DNA from: an uncultured Arachnia sp.
Lineage (GTDB): Bacteria; Actinomycetota; Actinomycetes; Propionibacteriales; Propionibacteriaceae
DNA length: 64,000 nt
Assembly (NCBI GenBank): GCA_947493995.1
Contig: CANLTJ010000001.1
Location: 372,001 to 436,000, forward strand
Direction of reading: 5' to 3'
The translations under genes were made by a program, and so were the position numbers. Positions within the stretch are counted from its first letter, which is position 1. Every line of letters starts with the position of its first letter. The notes beneath the pieces were generated by a model. The model saw only the letters and a program-made list of their open reading frames with translations. It did not search any database and had not been told where the DNA came from. Of the stretch, positions 1 to 8,163 are shown piece after piece.

Positions 1-90
1 GGAAGCCGCGAAGGGCGTGACCATTGCCGTGAGCAGGCGGCCGAAGACCGGCGGGGCTTCATCGATGCCGGAGGCGGTGGGCGTGCTCAT
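1..90 (-). CDS. dapA: 4-hydroxy-tetrahydrodipicolinate synthase, N-terminal fragment
   Basis: Only the first 30 codons lie in the window; the gene runs off the left edge. The peptide contains FGRLLTAMVTPFA, the typical opening strand of DapA, which condenses pyruvate with aspartate semialdehyde in the diaminopimelate/lysine pathway. The ATG (complement of 88-90) follows a strong GGAGGAAC ribosome site. Its presence fits dapE, dapD and dapC further along. It is transcribed away from the O-methyltransferase gene at 277. A related class I aldolase cannot be excluded from 30 residues, but the TAMVTPF string is very characteristic. Confidence 0.85.
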   Translation of the reverse strand, partial: MSTPTASGIDEAPPVFGRLLTAMVTPFAAS

Positions 91-214
91 CGGTTCCTCC
101 CGGTTGCCGGAGCGCCGCAGGCACGACAAGAATCTGTTCCAGATCGCCGGACCACCACACCCCCGGTGACGTTGGTGCTGGTGGCACGGCACATGCGGAG
201 CCCGTCCGGGACAA

Positions 215-248
215 GCATGCGCAACCGGTATGACAAAGGCATGCAACC
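215..248. repeat. Short direct repeat between dapA and the O-methyltransferase
   Basis: GCATGCGCAACC (215-226) is repeated with a two-base deletion as GCATGCAACC (239-248), 24 bases apart, in the divergent intergenic region. It overlaps where promoters for both genes must lie, so it could be a tandem regulator site. No regulator is identified. Confidence 0.35.
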
Positions 249-264
249 ATCCTAGGACAATGGG

Positions 265-270
265 TAGGCT
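265..270 (+). promoter_or_regulatory. -10 box TAGGCT, leaderless promoter of the O-methyltransferase
   Basis: TAGGCT ends six bases before the GTG at 277 and there is no Shine-Dalgarno sequence. This spacing puts the transcript start at or next to the start codon. Confidence 0.55.
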
Positions 271-276
271 GAGCCC

Positions 277-933
277 GTGAACAGCACACCAGCGCGTATC
301 GAAGCGGCCCCGACGGCAGAGACCTGGGCCTTCACCGAGGATTTCGTGACACCGTCGGACGACCTCCGCCGCGCACGCGAGGAGGCCATCGTCGGAGGTC
401 ACGCACCCATCAGCAACGGCGTGGCGAGCCTCTTGACAGTGCTCGCCGCCACCACCGGTGCCAAAGCCGTCGCGGAGGTGGGAACCCTCATGGGCGCCTC
501 CGCGCTCGCCTTCTTCCGGGGAATGGGCAGCGACGGAATCCTCACCAGCATCGACGGGGACGCAGAACACCAGTTGGCCGCTCGTCGCTTCCTCACCGCT
601 GCCGGGTATCCATCCACCCGTTTCCGCCTGATCGCCGGTACCCCGCTGGACGTCCTCCCCAAACTGCGCGACGAGGCGTACGACATCGTCTTCATCAACG
701 GGGACAAGCTCGAATATGTTGAGTACGTGGCGGGTGCCCTGAGGTTGCTGCGTCGAGGTGGTTTGCTCATAGTTCACGATGCGCTGTGGAACAACACAGT
801 CGCCGACGAGAACGCCCAGGGGGATGAGACCATCATCATCCGCGAAGCACTGGAAGCCGTGACGGAGTCCGAGTCCTACATTCCCGCACTGCTGCCCGTC
901 GGCAACGGGTTGCTGGTGGCAGTTAAGCGGTAG
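277..933 (+). CDS. Class I SAM-dependent O-methyltransferase (Rv1220c-like)
   Basis: A 218-residue protein of the small caffeoyl-CoA-type O-methyltransferase family. The SAM-binding motif I is at residues 67-73 (EVGTLMG), the acidic ribose-binding loop SIDGD at 91-95, and the motif around the metal site is FINGDK at 139-144. Metal-dependent relatives usually have an Asp where N141 sits, so metal use may be altered. The GTG start is supported by a -10 box six bases upstream. It ends facing glgC with a hairpin between. The mycobacterial relative lies in the same glgC/glgA neighbourhood. The substrate is unknown. Confidence 0.85.
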   Translation: MNSTPARIEAAPTAETWAFTEDFVTPSDDLRRAREEAIVGGHAPISNGVASLLTVLAATTGAKAVAEVGTLMGASALAFFRGMGSDGILTSIDGDAEHQLAARRFLTAAGYPSTRFRLIAGTPLDVLPKLRDEAYDIVFINGDKLEYVEYVAGALRLLRRGGLLIVHDALWNNTVADENAQGDETIIIREALEAVTESESYIPALLPVGNGLLVAVKR

Positions 934-938
934 CGCAA

Positions 939-971
939 AGATGCCGACCGGCTCATCACCGATCGGCGTCT
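939..971. terminator. Hairpin between convergent O-methyltransferase and glgC
   Basis: AGATGCCGA (939-947) pairs with TCGGCGTCT (963-971), nine pairs including one wobble, with a 15-base loop. It sits between two convergent stop codons, so it may serve both strands. There is no U-tract. Confidence 0.45.
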
Positions 972-1006
972 CTGCCCCCGGGCCTGATTCACCCGTTCGC
1001 CAGCCC

Positions 1007-2233
1007 CTACGTACTCGGAACCTCCACGTCCTTGCCCACGACCACGATGCCCTCTTCGGAGACATGGAATCCGCGAGCCCGATCGTGTGCATGATCCACC
1101 CCGATCTGGACCCCGTCAGGCACCACTACGTGCTTGTCGAGAATTGCCTTGCGGACGATGGCGTCCCGACCCACGCGGACGCCCTCCATCAGCACGGAGT
1201 CGTCGACTTCCGACCACTTGTCGATGTGCACATTCGCCCCCAGCACGGTGCGCTCCACCTCGCCGCCGGAGATGATGCAGCCGGGATTGACGATGGAGTC
1301 CTCAGCCTTGCCGCGGATCACGAACTTCGCGCCCGGCGCCTGCTTCTGCGTCGTCAGGATCGGCCAGTCCGAACTGTAGAGATTGAACTCCGGCTCCACC
1401 GACACCAGATCCATGTGCGCCTCGTGATAGGCGTCGATGGTGCCTACGTCGCGCCAGTAGTTGACGTCCTTCTCGGTGGCGCCGGGGACGTAGTTGTCCT
1501 TGAAGTCATAGACTTGGCTGCGTCCCTGGTCCGTGAACCACGGCACGATGTCGCCGCCCATGTCATGCTTTGACGAGGGATTCTCGGCGTCCGCTCGCAG
1601 CGCCTCGACGAGTTCCCGCCTGTTGAAGATGTAGTTGCCCATCGAGGCGAAGGACTCATCCGGCGAATCGGGCAGACCGGGAGGGTCGGCCGGCTTCTCC
1701 AGGAAGCTCTTGATCTTGTTGTCCTCAGCGGCGTCGATGATGCCGAAGGCGCTCGCCTCCTTGCGTGGCACTCGGATGCCCGCCACTGTGGCTCCCAGCC
1801 CCGAATCGATGTGGGCATCCAGCATCTGCGAGACATCCATGCGGTAGATGTTGTCGGCACCGAACACCACGACGTAGTCCGGATCATCGTCGCGGATCAG
1901 GTTGAGCGACTGGTAGATGGCGTCAGCAGAGCCCTGGAACCAGCGAGGTCCCAGACGCTGTTGCGCCGGCACAGGTGTGACGTAGTTGCCCAGCAGCGTG
2001 GAGAACCGCCAAGTCATGGAGATGTGGCGGTCCAACGAGTGCGACTTGTACTGCGTGAGAACGGCTACGCGGTTGAGACCGGAGTTGGCGAGGTTGGACA
2101 GAACAAAATCAATGAGGCGATAACTGCCCCCGAAGGGTACCGCGGGCTTGGCCCGATCTGCGGTGAGCGGCATCAGACGCTTGCCCTCGCCGCCGGCGAG
2201 AACGATGGACAGAACTTTCGGACGACCAACCAT
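1007..2233 (-). CDS. glgC: Glucose-1-phosphate adenylyltransferase
   Basis: GlgC makes ADP-glucose from glucose-1-phosphate and ATP for glycogen and maltose-1-phosphate synthesis. The 408-residue protein has the full family layout: nucleotidyltransferase loop [12 protein letters not shown] at 13-24, AKPAVPFGG at 28-36, the [10 protein letters not shown] segment at 98-107, the metal-binding [10 protein letters not shown] at 124-133, the sugar-phosphate SFLEKP at 176-181, and a C-terminal left-handed beta-helix. The length is normal for actinobacteria. It diverges from glgA over a 92-base gap, so substrate supply and polymer synthesis share one control region. The ATG lacks a good ribosome site but has TAAGTT six bases upstream, suggesting a leaderless mRNA. 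Confidence 0.96.
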   Translation of the reverse strand: MVGRPKVLSIVLAGGEGKRLMPLTADRAKPAVPFGGSYRLIDFVLSNLANSGLNRVAVLTQYKSHSLDRHISMTWRFSTLLGNYVTPVPAQQRLGPRWFQGSADAIYQSLNLIRDDDPDYVVVFGADNIYRMDVSQMLDAHIDSGLGATVAGIRVPRKEASAFGIIDAAEDNKIKSFLEKPADPPGLPDSPDESFASMGNYIFNRRELVEALRADAENPSSKHDMGGDIVPWFTDQGRSQVYDFKDNYVPGATEKDVNYWRDVGTIDAYHEAHMDLVSVEPEFNLYSSDWPILTTQKQAPGAKFVIRGKAEDSIVNPGCIISGGEVERTVLGANVHIDKWSEVDDSVLMEGVRVGRDAIVRKAILDKHVVVPDGVQIGVDHAHDRARGFHVSEEGIVVVGKDVEVPST

Positions 2234-2239
2234 GTCCCG

Positions 2240-2245
2240 AACTTA
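2240..2245 (-). promoter_or_regulatory. -10 box TAAGTT, leaderless promoter of glgC
   Basis: On the minus strand TAAGTT ends six bases before the glgC ATG, with no ribosome site between, as for other leaderless starts in this window. Confidence 0.45.
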
Positions 2246-2248
2246 TTG

Positions 2249-2309
2249 CATGCCGGGGCGCGGCACTGACGTATTGGGAAAAAGTCTCACCCACGACTCC
2301 CCCGGCATG
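2249..2309. promoter_or_regulatory. Widely spaced inverted repeat in the glgC-glgA divergent region
   Basis: CATGCCGGGG (2249-2258) recurs as its exact reverse complement CCCCGGCATG (2300-2309). Repeat centres are 51 bases apart, about five helical turns, and each copy lies near one of the two start codons. This could be a pair of sites for one regulator of both glycogen genes. It is inferred only from symmetry. Confidence 0.4.
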
Positions 2310-2325
2310 TGGCACGATCGTGGAC

Positions 2326-3516
2326 ATGAACCTCAAGTTGTCACTGTTGACCCGTGAGTACCCCCCATCCATCTACGGCGGCGCCGGCGTGCATGTCGCC
2401 CAGCTGGTGCCGCAGCTCCGCAAGTTCATCGACGTCGAAGTGCACTGCATGGGTGAACCCCGCGACGGTGCCACGGCCCACGCCGAGGACTATCCTGAGG
2501 GCGCAAACGCGGCGCTGCGGGTTCTGGGTGCTGACCTCTCCATGGCCGCGGCTGTCTCACCCGAGGTGGATGTCATCCACTCCCACACGTGGTACGCCAA
2601 CATGGGCGGACATCTGGCCGGACTGTTGCTGGACAAGGCGCACGTGGTGACCTCCCATTCCCTGGAACCGCACCGGCCGTGGAAGGCCGAACAACTGGGC
2701 GGCGGCTATGCCGTCAGCTCGTGGGCGGAGAAGACCGCCTTCGAAGCGGCCGACGCCGTCATCGCCGTGAGCAACGGGATGCGTCGCGACGTCCTGGACA
2801 GTTATCCGAACCTGGATCCTGACCGTGTCCACGTCGTGAAGAACGGCATCGATCCCGACGAGTTCTCCCCGGACCACGACACGGACGTCGTCGATTCCCT
2901 CGGCATGGATCGGGATCGCCCGTCGGTGGTGTTCGTGGGTCGCATCACCCGGCAGAAGGGGCTGGTGCACCTTGTGCGTGCAGCGCAGCAGTTCGATCCC
3001 GACACGCAGGTGATCCTGCTTGCGGGCGCCCCGGACACTCCGGAGATCGCCGCCGAGTTCAAGGATGCGTTCGCCGAGCTTGAGCGCTCCCGCACCGCAC
3101 CCGTGGTGTGGGTGGAGGACATGTTGCCCCGCGCCGACGTCCGGCAGGTGATGACGCACGCGACGGTGTTCGCCTGCCCCAGCATCTACGAACCCCTCGG
3201 CATCGTGAACCTCGAGGCAATGGCCTGCGAGACCGCCGTCGTGGCCAGCGCCGTGGGTGGGATACCCGAGGTTGTCGTCGACGGCGAGACCGGACTCCTG
3301 GTGCCCTACGACCCGGCACGCGCCGGGGACCCGGACTTCGTGTCCGCCTTCGAGACCGAGTTCGCGGACAAGGTCAATCAAGTCACGCGCGACGCAGACC
3401 TCGCTCGTCGCTTCGGCCTGGCCGGTCGCCAGCGCTGCATCGACGAGTTCTCATGGGAGGAGATCGCCAAGCAGACGATCAAGGTCTACCGCGCAGCGAT
3501 TGCGTATCACGGTTGA
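2326..3516 (+). CDS. glgA: GT4 glycogen synthase, actinobacterial GlgA/GlgM class
   Basis: A 396-residue GT-B glycosyltransferase. The N-terminal YGGAGVHV loop (17-24) binds the ADP-sugar phosphates, VVFVGRITRQKG marks the start of the C-terminal Rossmann domain, and the GT4 E-x7-E motif is E289 to E297 (YEPLGIVNLE). In actinobacteria this class uses ADP-glucose; the mycobacterial member is known as GlgM and makes alpha-maltose-1-phosphate for the GlgE pathway. I start it at the ATG at 2326, because the reading frame opens EYPPSIYGGAG at the usual distance; a GTG two codons upstream is possible. A CACGAT box seven bases before the ATG could be its -10. A hairpin follows the stop codon. Confidence 0.93.
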   Translation: MNLKLSLLTREYPPSIYGGAGVHVAQLVPQLRKFIDVEVHCMGEPRDGATAHAEDYPEGANAALRVLGADLSMAAAVSPEVDVIHSHTWYANMGGHLAGLLLDKAHVVTSHSLEPHRPWKAEQLGGGYAVSSWAEKTAFEAADAVIAVSNGMRRDVLDSYPNLDPDRVHVVKNGIDPDEFSPDHDTDVVDSLGMDRDRPSVVFVGRITRQKGLVHLVRAAQQFDPDTQVILLAGAPDTPEIAAEFKDAFAELERSRTAPVVWVEDMLPRADVRQVMTHATVFACPSIYEPLGIVNLEAMACETAVVASAVGGIPEVVVDGETGLLVPYDPARAGDPDFVSAFETEFADKVNQVTRDADLARRFGLAGRQRCIDEFSWEEIAKQTIKVYRAAIAYHG

Positions 3517-3545
3517 CAGACCCATCAATGCCATGGCATGAGTAA

Positions 3546-3570
3546 CGCCCGGGACTTGTGGTCCCGGGCG
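3546..3570. terminator. Hairpin between glgA and the DUF3117 gene
   Basis: CGCCCGGGAC (3546-3555) and GTCCCGGGCG (3561-3570) form a perfect 10-bp stem with a 5-base loop, just after the glgA stop and facing the convergent DUF3117 gene. There is no U-run. Confidence 0.65.
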
Positions 3571-3604
3571 ATACCTCTGTGCTGTGCGGCTACATATCGG
3601 TTGG

Positions 3605-3772
3605 TCAACCCACCGCGCCGGAGAGTGCTGCGAGAAGGTCATTGGCCTCGGTGGCGTTCATCTCCACCACCAGGCGTCCTCCGCCGTCCACAGGGACGCG
3701 CATCACGATGCCTCGACCCTCCTTCGTGACCTCCATGGGACCGTCACCCGTACGGGGCTTCATCGCTGCCAT
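3605..3772 (-). CDS. DUF3117 small conserved protein
   Basis: A 55-residue protein, MAAMKPRTGDGPMEV at the N-terminus and ending NDLLAALSGAVG. This is the very conserved actinobacterial DUF3117 family (Rv1211-like), of unknown function. The predicted fold is mostly beta with a short C-terminal helix, and there is no signal or membrane segment. It is the last gene of the minus-strand run dapE, LOG, DivIVA-motif gene, 62 bases downstream of the last of these, as in the corresponding mycobacterial region. The upstream AGAGGTCAGCAAAG is a weak ribosome site. Conservation of length and sequence makes this call firm despite its size. Confidence 0.9.
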   Translation of the reverse strand: MAAMKPRTGDGPMEVTKEGRGIVMRVPVDGGGRLVVEMNATEANDLLAALSGAVG

Positions 3773-3834
3773 CTTTGCTGACCTCTATCTCGTCCGATTG
3801 CTGTGGTTGACATCCATTATCCCGCATCACCGAG

Positions 3835-4305
3835 TCACTTCGTCGGTGAGGCCCCTGCGCCGTCGCGTTTCGGCCCAGTGGACGGTTCCGCATTCACCGT
3901 CGTGGGCACCGGCTCCTCGGTCTCCTGCACTTCCTCTGCTTCCCCGTTCTCGTTCGGCAGTGGAGTGGGCGCGGTTTCCTCCGTAGTTGCACGGAGACGT
4001 TCGATGACCTCATCGACGGCCTGCATGTCATAGCCTCGGCGGGTCACGTCGAAGCGAACGCTCAGCTCAGGCTCTGCATCGGAGATCTGCGACGAAAGGA
4101 AGGCGTCCACCTGGGCACGTCGATACCCGGTTGCAACCGTGGGCAGTGACAGATTCTCCAGGAACACTTCGTCCACGGGCCCATCGGGAATGTGCGCCTT
4201 CGGGCGATCCGTGACGGCCTCCGGCATCTCTCCCAGCCTGCCGGTGCCGGCCCAGGCAGCCAAGCCAAGGACGACGATTGCCACCACCACAATTGCCCAG
4301 ACCAT
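3835..4305 (-). CDS. Membrane-anchored DivIVA-motif protein
   Basis: A 156-residue protein. Residues 2-20 form one N-terminal membrane helix. Two copies of the short DivIVA-type motif follow: GYRRAQVDAFL at 60-70 and RRGYDMQAVDEVIERL at 89-104. The C-terminal 50 residues are acidic, rich in Pro, Thr and Glu, and probably disordered. DivIVA motifs in actinobacteria mark proteins at the cell pole or septum, but this one lacks the long coiled coil of Wag31/DivIVA, so I infer only a membrane-linked role. It follows the LOG gene by 18 bases and precedes DUF3117, in an operon that seems conserved (Rv1209-like). Confidence 0.8.
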   Translation of the reverse strand: MVWAIVVVAIVVLGLAAWAGTGRLGEMPEAVTDRPKAHIPDGPVDEVFLENLSLPTVATGYRRAQVDAFLSSQISDAEPELSVRFDVTRRGYDMQAVDEVIERLRATTEETAPTPLPNENGEAEEVQETEEPVPTTVNAEPSTGPKRDGAGASPTK

Positions 4306-4323
4306 GGGCTCCAGCGTATCGCC

Positions 4324-5049
4324 TCAGGTGGCCCCGTTGGGGGAGCCCATTGCGGCGACGGCCTCGTCGGGATCGTCGGTGATCGTCACGAGATCCAGGT
4401 CGCCGGCGGAGATGAACCCACCCCCCTCGACGTTGCCTCTGACCCAGTCCAACAGTCCGCACCAGAACTCGGTGCCCAACAGCACCACCGGGAAGTGGGT
4501 CACCTTCTTCGTCTGTATCAGGGTCAGCGCCTCGAACAGTTCGTCGAAGGTGCCGAATCCGCCGGGCAGGGCGATGAAGCCGCGCGAGTACTTGAGGAAC
4601 ATCGTCTTGCGGGCGAAGAAGTACCGGAAGTTCACACCCAATGACACATACGGATTGAGTCCCTGCTCGAAGGGGAGCTCAATGCCCAGGCCGACGGAGA
4701 GCCCGCCCGTCTCCTGAGCTCCCTTGTTCGCCGCCTCCATGACACCGGGACCACCTCCCGTGATGACCCCGAATCCCGCTTCGGTCAGCTTCCGCCCCAG
4801 CGCTTCCGCCTGCTGGTACAGAGGTTGCTCCGGTGTGGATCGGGCGGAACCGAAGACACTGACGGCCGGCGGTAGTTGGGACAGCGCATCGAAACCTTCG
4901 ACGAACTCCGCCTGGATCCGGAGTACCCGCCACGGGTCATTGTGTTGCCAGTTGGGCTCGCGCCTGTCGAGAAGAGCCTGATCCGCGGTCTGGGCATCGT
5001 GTTCGTCTCCGCGCAGGATGATCGCTCCCTGCGTACGTTGTGGCCGCAT
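4324..5049 (-). CDS. LOG family protein (TIGR00730, Rv1205-like nucleotide 5'-monophosphate phosphoribohydrolase)
   Basis: A 241-residue Rossmann-fold LOG protein. The family hydrolyses cytokinin riboside or other nucleoside 5'-monophosphates to base and ribose 5-phosphate. Signature motifs are GGGPGVMEAANKG at 98-110 and PGGFGTFDE at 162-170, which hold the phosphate site and catalytic Glu; R147 and K148 lie in the conserved RK step. I chose the ATG at 5049 over a start 16 codons upstream because AAAGGAGG (5054-5061) precedes it, and TGATG joins it to the dapE stop with one shared base. Mtb Rv1205 makes cytokinins; whether this one does is inference. Confidence 0.92.
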   Translation of the reverse strand: MRPQRTQGAIILRGDEHDAQTADQALLDRREPNWQHNDPWRVLRIQAEFVEGFDALSQLPPAVSVFGSARSTPEQPLYQQAEALGRKLTEAGFGVITGGGPGVMEAANKGAQETGGLSVGLGIELPFEQGLNPYVSLGVNFRYFFARKTMFLKYSRGFIALPGGFGTFDELFEALTLIQTKKVTHFPVVLLGTEFWCGLLDWVRGNVEGGGFISAGDLDLVTITDDPDEAVAAMGSPNGAT

Positions 5050-6131
5050 CAGGCCTCCTTTGTCATTGTCAACCAGCGGCGCAACCCGTTGGCGCATGTG
5101 TCGAGTTGGTCTGCGGGACAGTACTCGTGGTCAGTGTGGGCCAGCGACGGGTCAGCCGGTCCATAGTTCACTGCGGGTATCCCCAGCGCCGAGAATCGTG
5201 CCACATCCGTCCAGCCGTACTTCGGTCTGGGTGTGGAGCCAACGGAGTCCACGAAATCCCGGGCGATCTCCCTGTCCAATCCCGGCCGAGCACCCGGCGC
5301 CATGTCGGTGACCTCGAAACCGTAGCCGGGGAACACTCCTCGCAGCTCTGCCAGGGCATCATCGGGCGTCTTGTCGGGGGCGTAGCGATAGTTGATGTCG
5401 ATGTGGGCGGACGGCGGGATAATGTTGTCTGCCACGCCTCCGCCGACGCTCACGGCGTTCAGACCCTCGCGGAAGGTGAGGCCCTCCACGTCAATCTCTC
5501 TGGCCTCGTAGGCGTTGAGCCGTTCCAGCACATCGGCCAGTGAATGAATGGCATTGTGTCCCAGCCAGGAGCGGGCACTGTGCGCGGCCTTGCCCGGTAC
5601 GGTGACGCGGATGCGGCAGGTGCCTTGACAACCGCCCTCGATCTGCGCATTCGTTGGTTCCATCAGGACGGCGAAGTCCGCTTCGAGTAGGTGGGGTGAG
5701 TTCTTGGCGATCCGGCGCAGACCGTTGAGCTCGGCACCCACCTCCTCATGGTCGTAGAAGATCCAGGTGATGTCGCGGTTGGCTTCGCTCAGTTCCCCGG
5801 CGAGCTGCAGCTGCACTGCCACGCCGCCCTTCATGTCGCACGTGCCGCGTCCCACGACGTGGAGTCCGTCGGGGGTTTCCTCCAGGCGACTCGGCAGGTT
5901 GTCAGCCACCGGCACCGTGTCGAGGTGTCCCGCGATCACGACCCGCTGGTCCCGTCCGACGTGGGTGCGCGCGATGACACAGTCACCGTCGCGCGTCACG
6001 TCAAGGTGCTCCCGGGCGCGCAGTGCATCCTCCACCATGTCCGCCAGCTGCCGCTCGTTGCCGGAGACACTCTCGACGTCGGTGATGGTTTGCAGGAGGG
6101 TCACGAGATCGGTGGTCAGGTCCAGGCGCAT
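5049..6131 (-). CDS. dapE: Succinyl-diaminopimelate desuccinylase
   Basis: DapE removes succinate from N-succinyl-LL-diaminopimelate, a late step to lysine and peptidoglycan diaminopimelate. The 360-residue M20-family enzyme has zinc motif GHLDTVP (H69, D71), the bridging Asp in GRGTCDMKGG (D99), and the catalytic/ligand pair in YDHEEV (E129, E130); LAHTDHEY near the C-terminus supplies the last His. I start it at the ATG at 6131 rather than a GTG two codons upstream, because TAGGCT ends seven bases before this ATG, a leaderless arrangement. The stop overlaps the LOG start by one base. It lies 22 bases after the acyl-CoA oxidase-like gene but probably has its own promoter. Confidence 0.95.
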   Translation of the reverse strand: MRLDLTTDLVTLLQTITDVESVSGNERQLADMVEDALRAREHLDVTRDGDCVIARTHVGRDQRVVIAGHLDTVPVADNLPSRLEETPDGLHVVGRGTCDMKGGVAVQLQLAGELSEANRDITWIFYDHEEVGAELNGLRRIAKNSPHLLEADFAVLMEPTNAQIEGGCQGTCRIRVTVPGKAAHSARSWLGHNAIHSLADVLERLNAYEAREIDVEGLTFREGLNAVSVGGGVADNIIPPSAHIDINYRYAPDKTPDDALAELRGVFPGYGFEVTDMAPGARPGLDREIARDFVDSVGSTPRPKYGWTDVARFSALGIPAVNYGPADPSLAHTDHEYCPADQLDTCANGLRRWLTMTKEA

Positions 6132-6138
6132 GGACACG

Positions 6139-6144
6139 AGCCTA
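6139..6144 (-). promoter_or_regulatory. -10 box TAGGCT, leaderless promoter of dapE
   Basis: TAGGCT ends seven bases before the dapE ATG at 6131. It lies in the short gap after the acyl-CoA oxidase-like gene, so dapE can be transcribed apart from the TetR-controlled unit. Confidence 0.5.
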
Positions 6145-6153
6145 GCGCCGACG

Positions 6154-8163
6154 TCAGGCTTTCTCGCGTGAACATCGGCGCCTGCCGGGGCACCAGCCAG
6201 CGTGTTCCGGGACCCTCACGTCATGGAGCTTCATCTGTGATGGCTTCACGGCCTGCCCGCCCGCGTCCTGCAGCATCTTCGACGCGAGCCACTCCTGCGG
6301 CACGCCCAGACCCTCGACGAGTTCCAGCGCAGAGTCCCTCAACTGCAGGCACAGCGCGTCGACGGCCGAGGAAATCGCCTTGCTGCGGGTTCCGTCAATC
6401 CGGTTGTGCTCCATGAACCAGGCGCGATTCTCCTCAATCGTGGCCAGTGCGTACAGGTCGCAGATTGTGATGAGCCTGGCCTTGATGTAGTCGTCCTTGC
6501 ACTCGCCGATCCCCTCCACGAAGGCTTCCAGCACCGTGCGCTCCGTGTGGGCTCGACCCGCCTCCAGCATGTGCTCCTGACACGCATTCACCGCGTCGAA
6601 GACCTCGTCCTCAGGTGCCTTGGAGGCGGCACGCATCCGACGGGCCAGCGTCTCCACCAGATGCTGTTCACGGAACTCGAACATCTCCACGTGCCAGCCG
6701 CGGGCGTACAGGCGCTGGCCCTCCGGCTTGAGCTTCGCCGCCGCCACCAGTCGGCTGATGGTGGAGCCGGCGGCGGTGCGCTCCATAAAGCGCCCTCCGA
6801 GCAGCTTCGCGGTCGCCTGGGCAGTGCCGCGCAGATCCATGTCGCCCCACGTCTTCTTGAAGTCGACGAGCAAGGCCTTGGCCACAAGTTGCAGCAGAAC
6901 GGTGTTGTCGCCCTCGAAGGTGGCGAAGACGTCGGCGTCCTGGCGGGTGAGCGTGATCCTGTTCTCGCTCATGTAGCCTGCCCCGCCGCACGCTTCGCGG
7001 CACACCTGGATGGTGTCGTTGGCCCAGCGTGTCAGCACAGCCTTGAGACCGGCGGCCCGAGTTTCGAGTTCGCGTGACGCGGACGGATCCCCTCCTTCGG
7101 CGTCGGTGACCTTCTGCAGCTGCTGGCTGACCTCGTTGACGGCGAACCCGTAGGCGTAGGCCTTGGCGATGTTGGGCAACAGCTTGCGCTGGTGGGTCTT
7201 GTAGTCGAGCAGGGTCACCTCCTTACCAAGGCCGGGATGGCGGAACTGAGTGCGCTGCAGCGCGTACCGCGTGGCGATGCTCAGAGCCTTGCGCGTCGCC
7301 ATGGCGGCGCCGCTGCCCACACAGATGCGGCCGCGGACCAGTGTGCCGAGCATCGTGAAGAAGCGTGCGTTCTTGCTGCCGATGGGTGATCTGTAGACGC
7401 CGTCGTCGCCCACACCGCCGTAGCGGTCGAGGAGCATCCGACGGGGCACGCGGACATGGTCGAACGAGATCGTGCCGTTGTCGACCCCGAGCAGACCGCC
7501 CTTGTGTCCATGATCACCGGTGGTGATGCCGGGCAGATCGGAGAGGTTCTTGTCCCGGATGGGGACGAGCACGGCATGCACGCCATGGTTGGCATCGCCC
7601 ACGTGGAGTTGCCCGAACACCACCGCCATCTTGCCGTCGCGTCCGGCGTTGCCGATGTAGGCCTTGGTGGCGCTGGGTGTGGGCGAGTGGATTTCATACT
7701 CTTCGGAGTCCGCGATCCAGGTGATGGTGGTCTCCACCGAGGACACGTCGGAGCCGTGCCCCAGCTCGGTCATGGCGAAACAGCCGGTGAGTTCGCAGGA
7801 GATGACGTCGTCGAGGAAGGTCTCGTGGTGCCACTGCGTACCCAGGTTGGTGATTGCGCCACCGAAGAGGCCGTGCTGCACGCCTGACTTGATGTTCAGC
7901 GACAGATCGCCCAGGGCCATCATCTCGAAGTGCGCCACCGATTCGGCGACGGTGCCCGGGTGACCGGGGAAGCCGGCGACGGCGTATCCCCTGTTTGCCA
8001 AGTCGACGAGGTGCTCCAGCGTCCAGTCGCGCGCCTCCTGAAGGCTCTGCCCGGGGTCGCGAACGACGTCGCCAGCGGTGATGGAGGAGCGCCAGTGGTC
8101 CTTGACGGCATGGAATGGGCCATCGAGTGCCACCATGAGTCCGTGGCCTGTGGGCGTGGTCAT
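6154..8163 (-). CDS. Acyl-CoA oxidase/dehydrogenase (ACOX-type)
   Basis: A 669-residue flavoprotein of the acyl-CoA dehydrogenase superfamily that looks most like acyl-CoA oxidases. ACOX hallmarks are GLFGGAITNLGT followed by CFAMTELGHGSDV in the first third (flavin and substrate loop), RTQFRHPG and a YKTHQRKLLP segment mid-protein, and FEGDNTVLLQ near residue 415, where the catalytic Glu lies. It catalyses alpha,beta-desaturation of acyl-CoA in beta-oxidation; whether O2 or an electron-transfer flavoprotein reoxidises it is not decided by sequence. The start is set by AAAGGAC upstream and by a 4-base ATGA overlap with the TetR stop, so the two are coupled. Mycobacteria have FadE5 near the equivalent thiolase/reductase cluster. 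Confidence 0.88.
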   Translation of the reverse strand: MTTPTGHGLMVALDGPFHAVKDHWRSSITAGDVVRDPGQSLQEARDWTLEHLVDLANRGYAVAGFPGHPGTVAESVAHFEMMALGDLSLNIKSGVQHGLFGGAITNLGTQWHHETFLDDVISCELTGCFAMTELGHGSDVSSVETTITWIADSEEYEIHSPTPSATKAYIGNAGRDGKMAVVFGQLHVGDANHGVHAVLVPIRDKNLSDLPGITTGDHGHKGGLLGVDNGTISFDHVRVPRRMLLDRYGGVGDDGVYRSPIGSKNARFFTMLGTLVRGRICVGSGAAMATRKALSIATRYALQRTQFRHPGLGKEVTLLDYKTHQRKLLPNIAKAYAYGFAVNEVSQQLQKVTDAEGGDPSASRELETRAAGLKAVLTRWANDTIQVCREACGGAGYMSENRITLTRQDADVFATFEGDNTVLLQLVAKALLVDFKKTWGDMDLRGTAQATAKLLGGRFMERTAAGSTISRLVAAAKLKPEGQRLYARGWHVEMFEFREQHLVETLARRMRAASKAPEDEVFDAVNACQEHMLEAGRAHTERTVLEAFVEGIGECKDDYIKARLITICDLYALATIEENRAWFMEHNRIDGTRSKAISSAVDALCLQLRDSALELVEGLGVPQEWLASKMLQDAGGQAVKPSQMKLHDVRVPEHAGWCPGRRRCSREKA

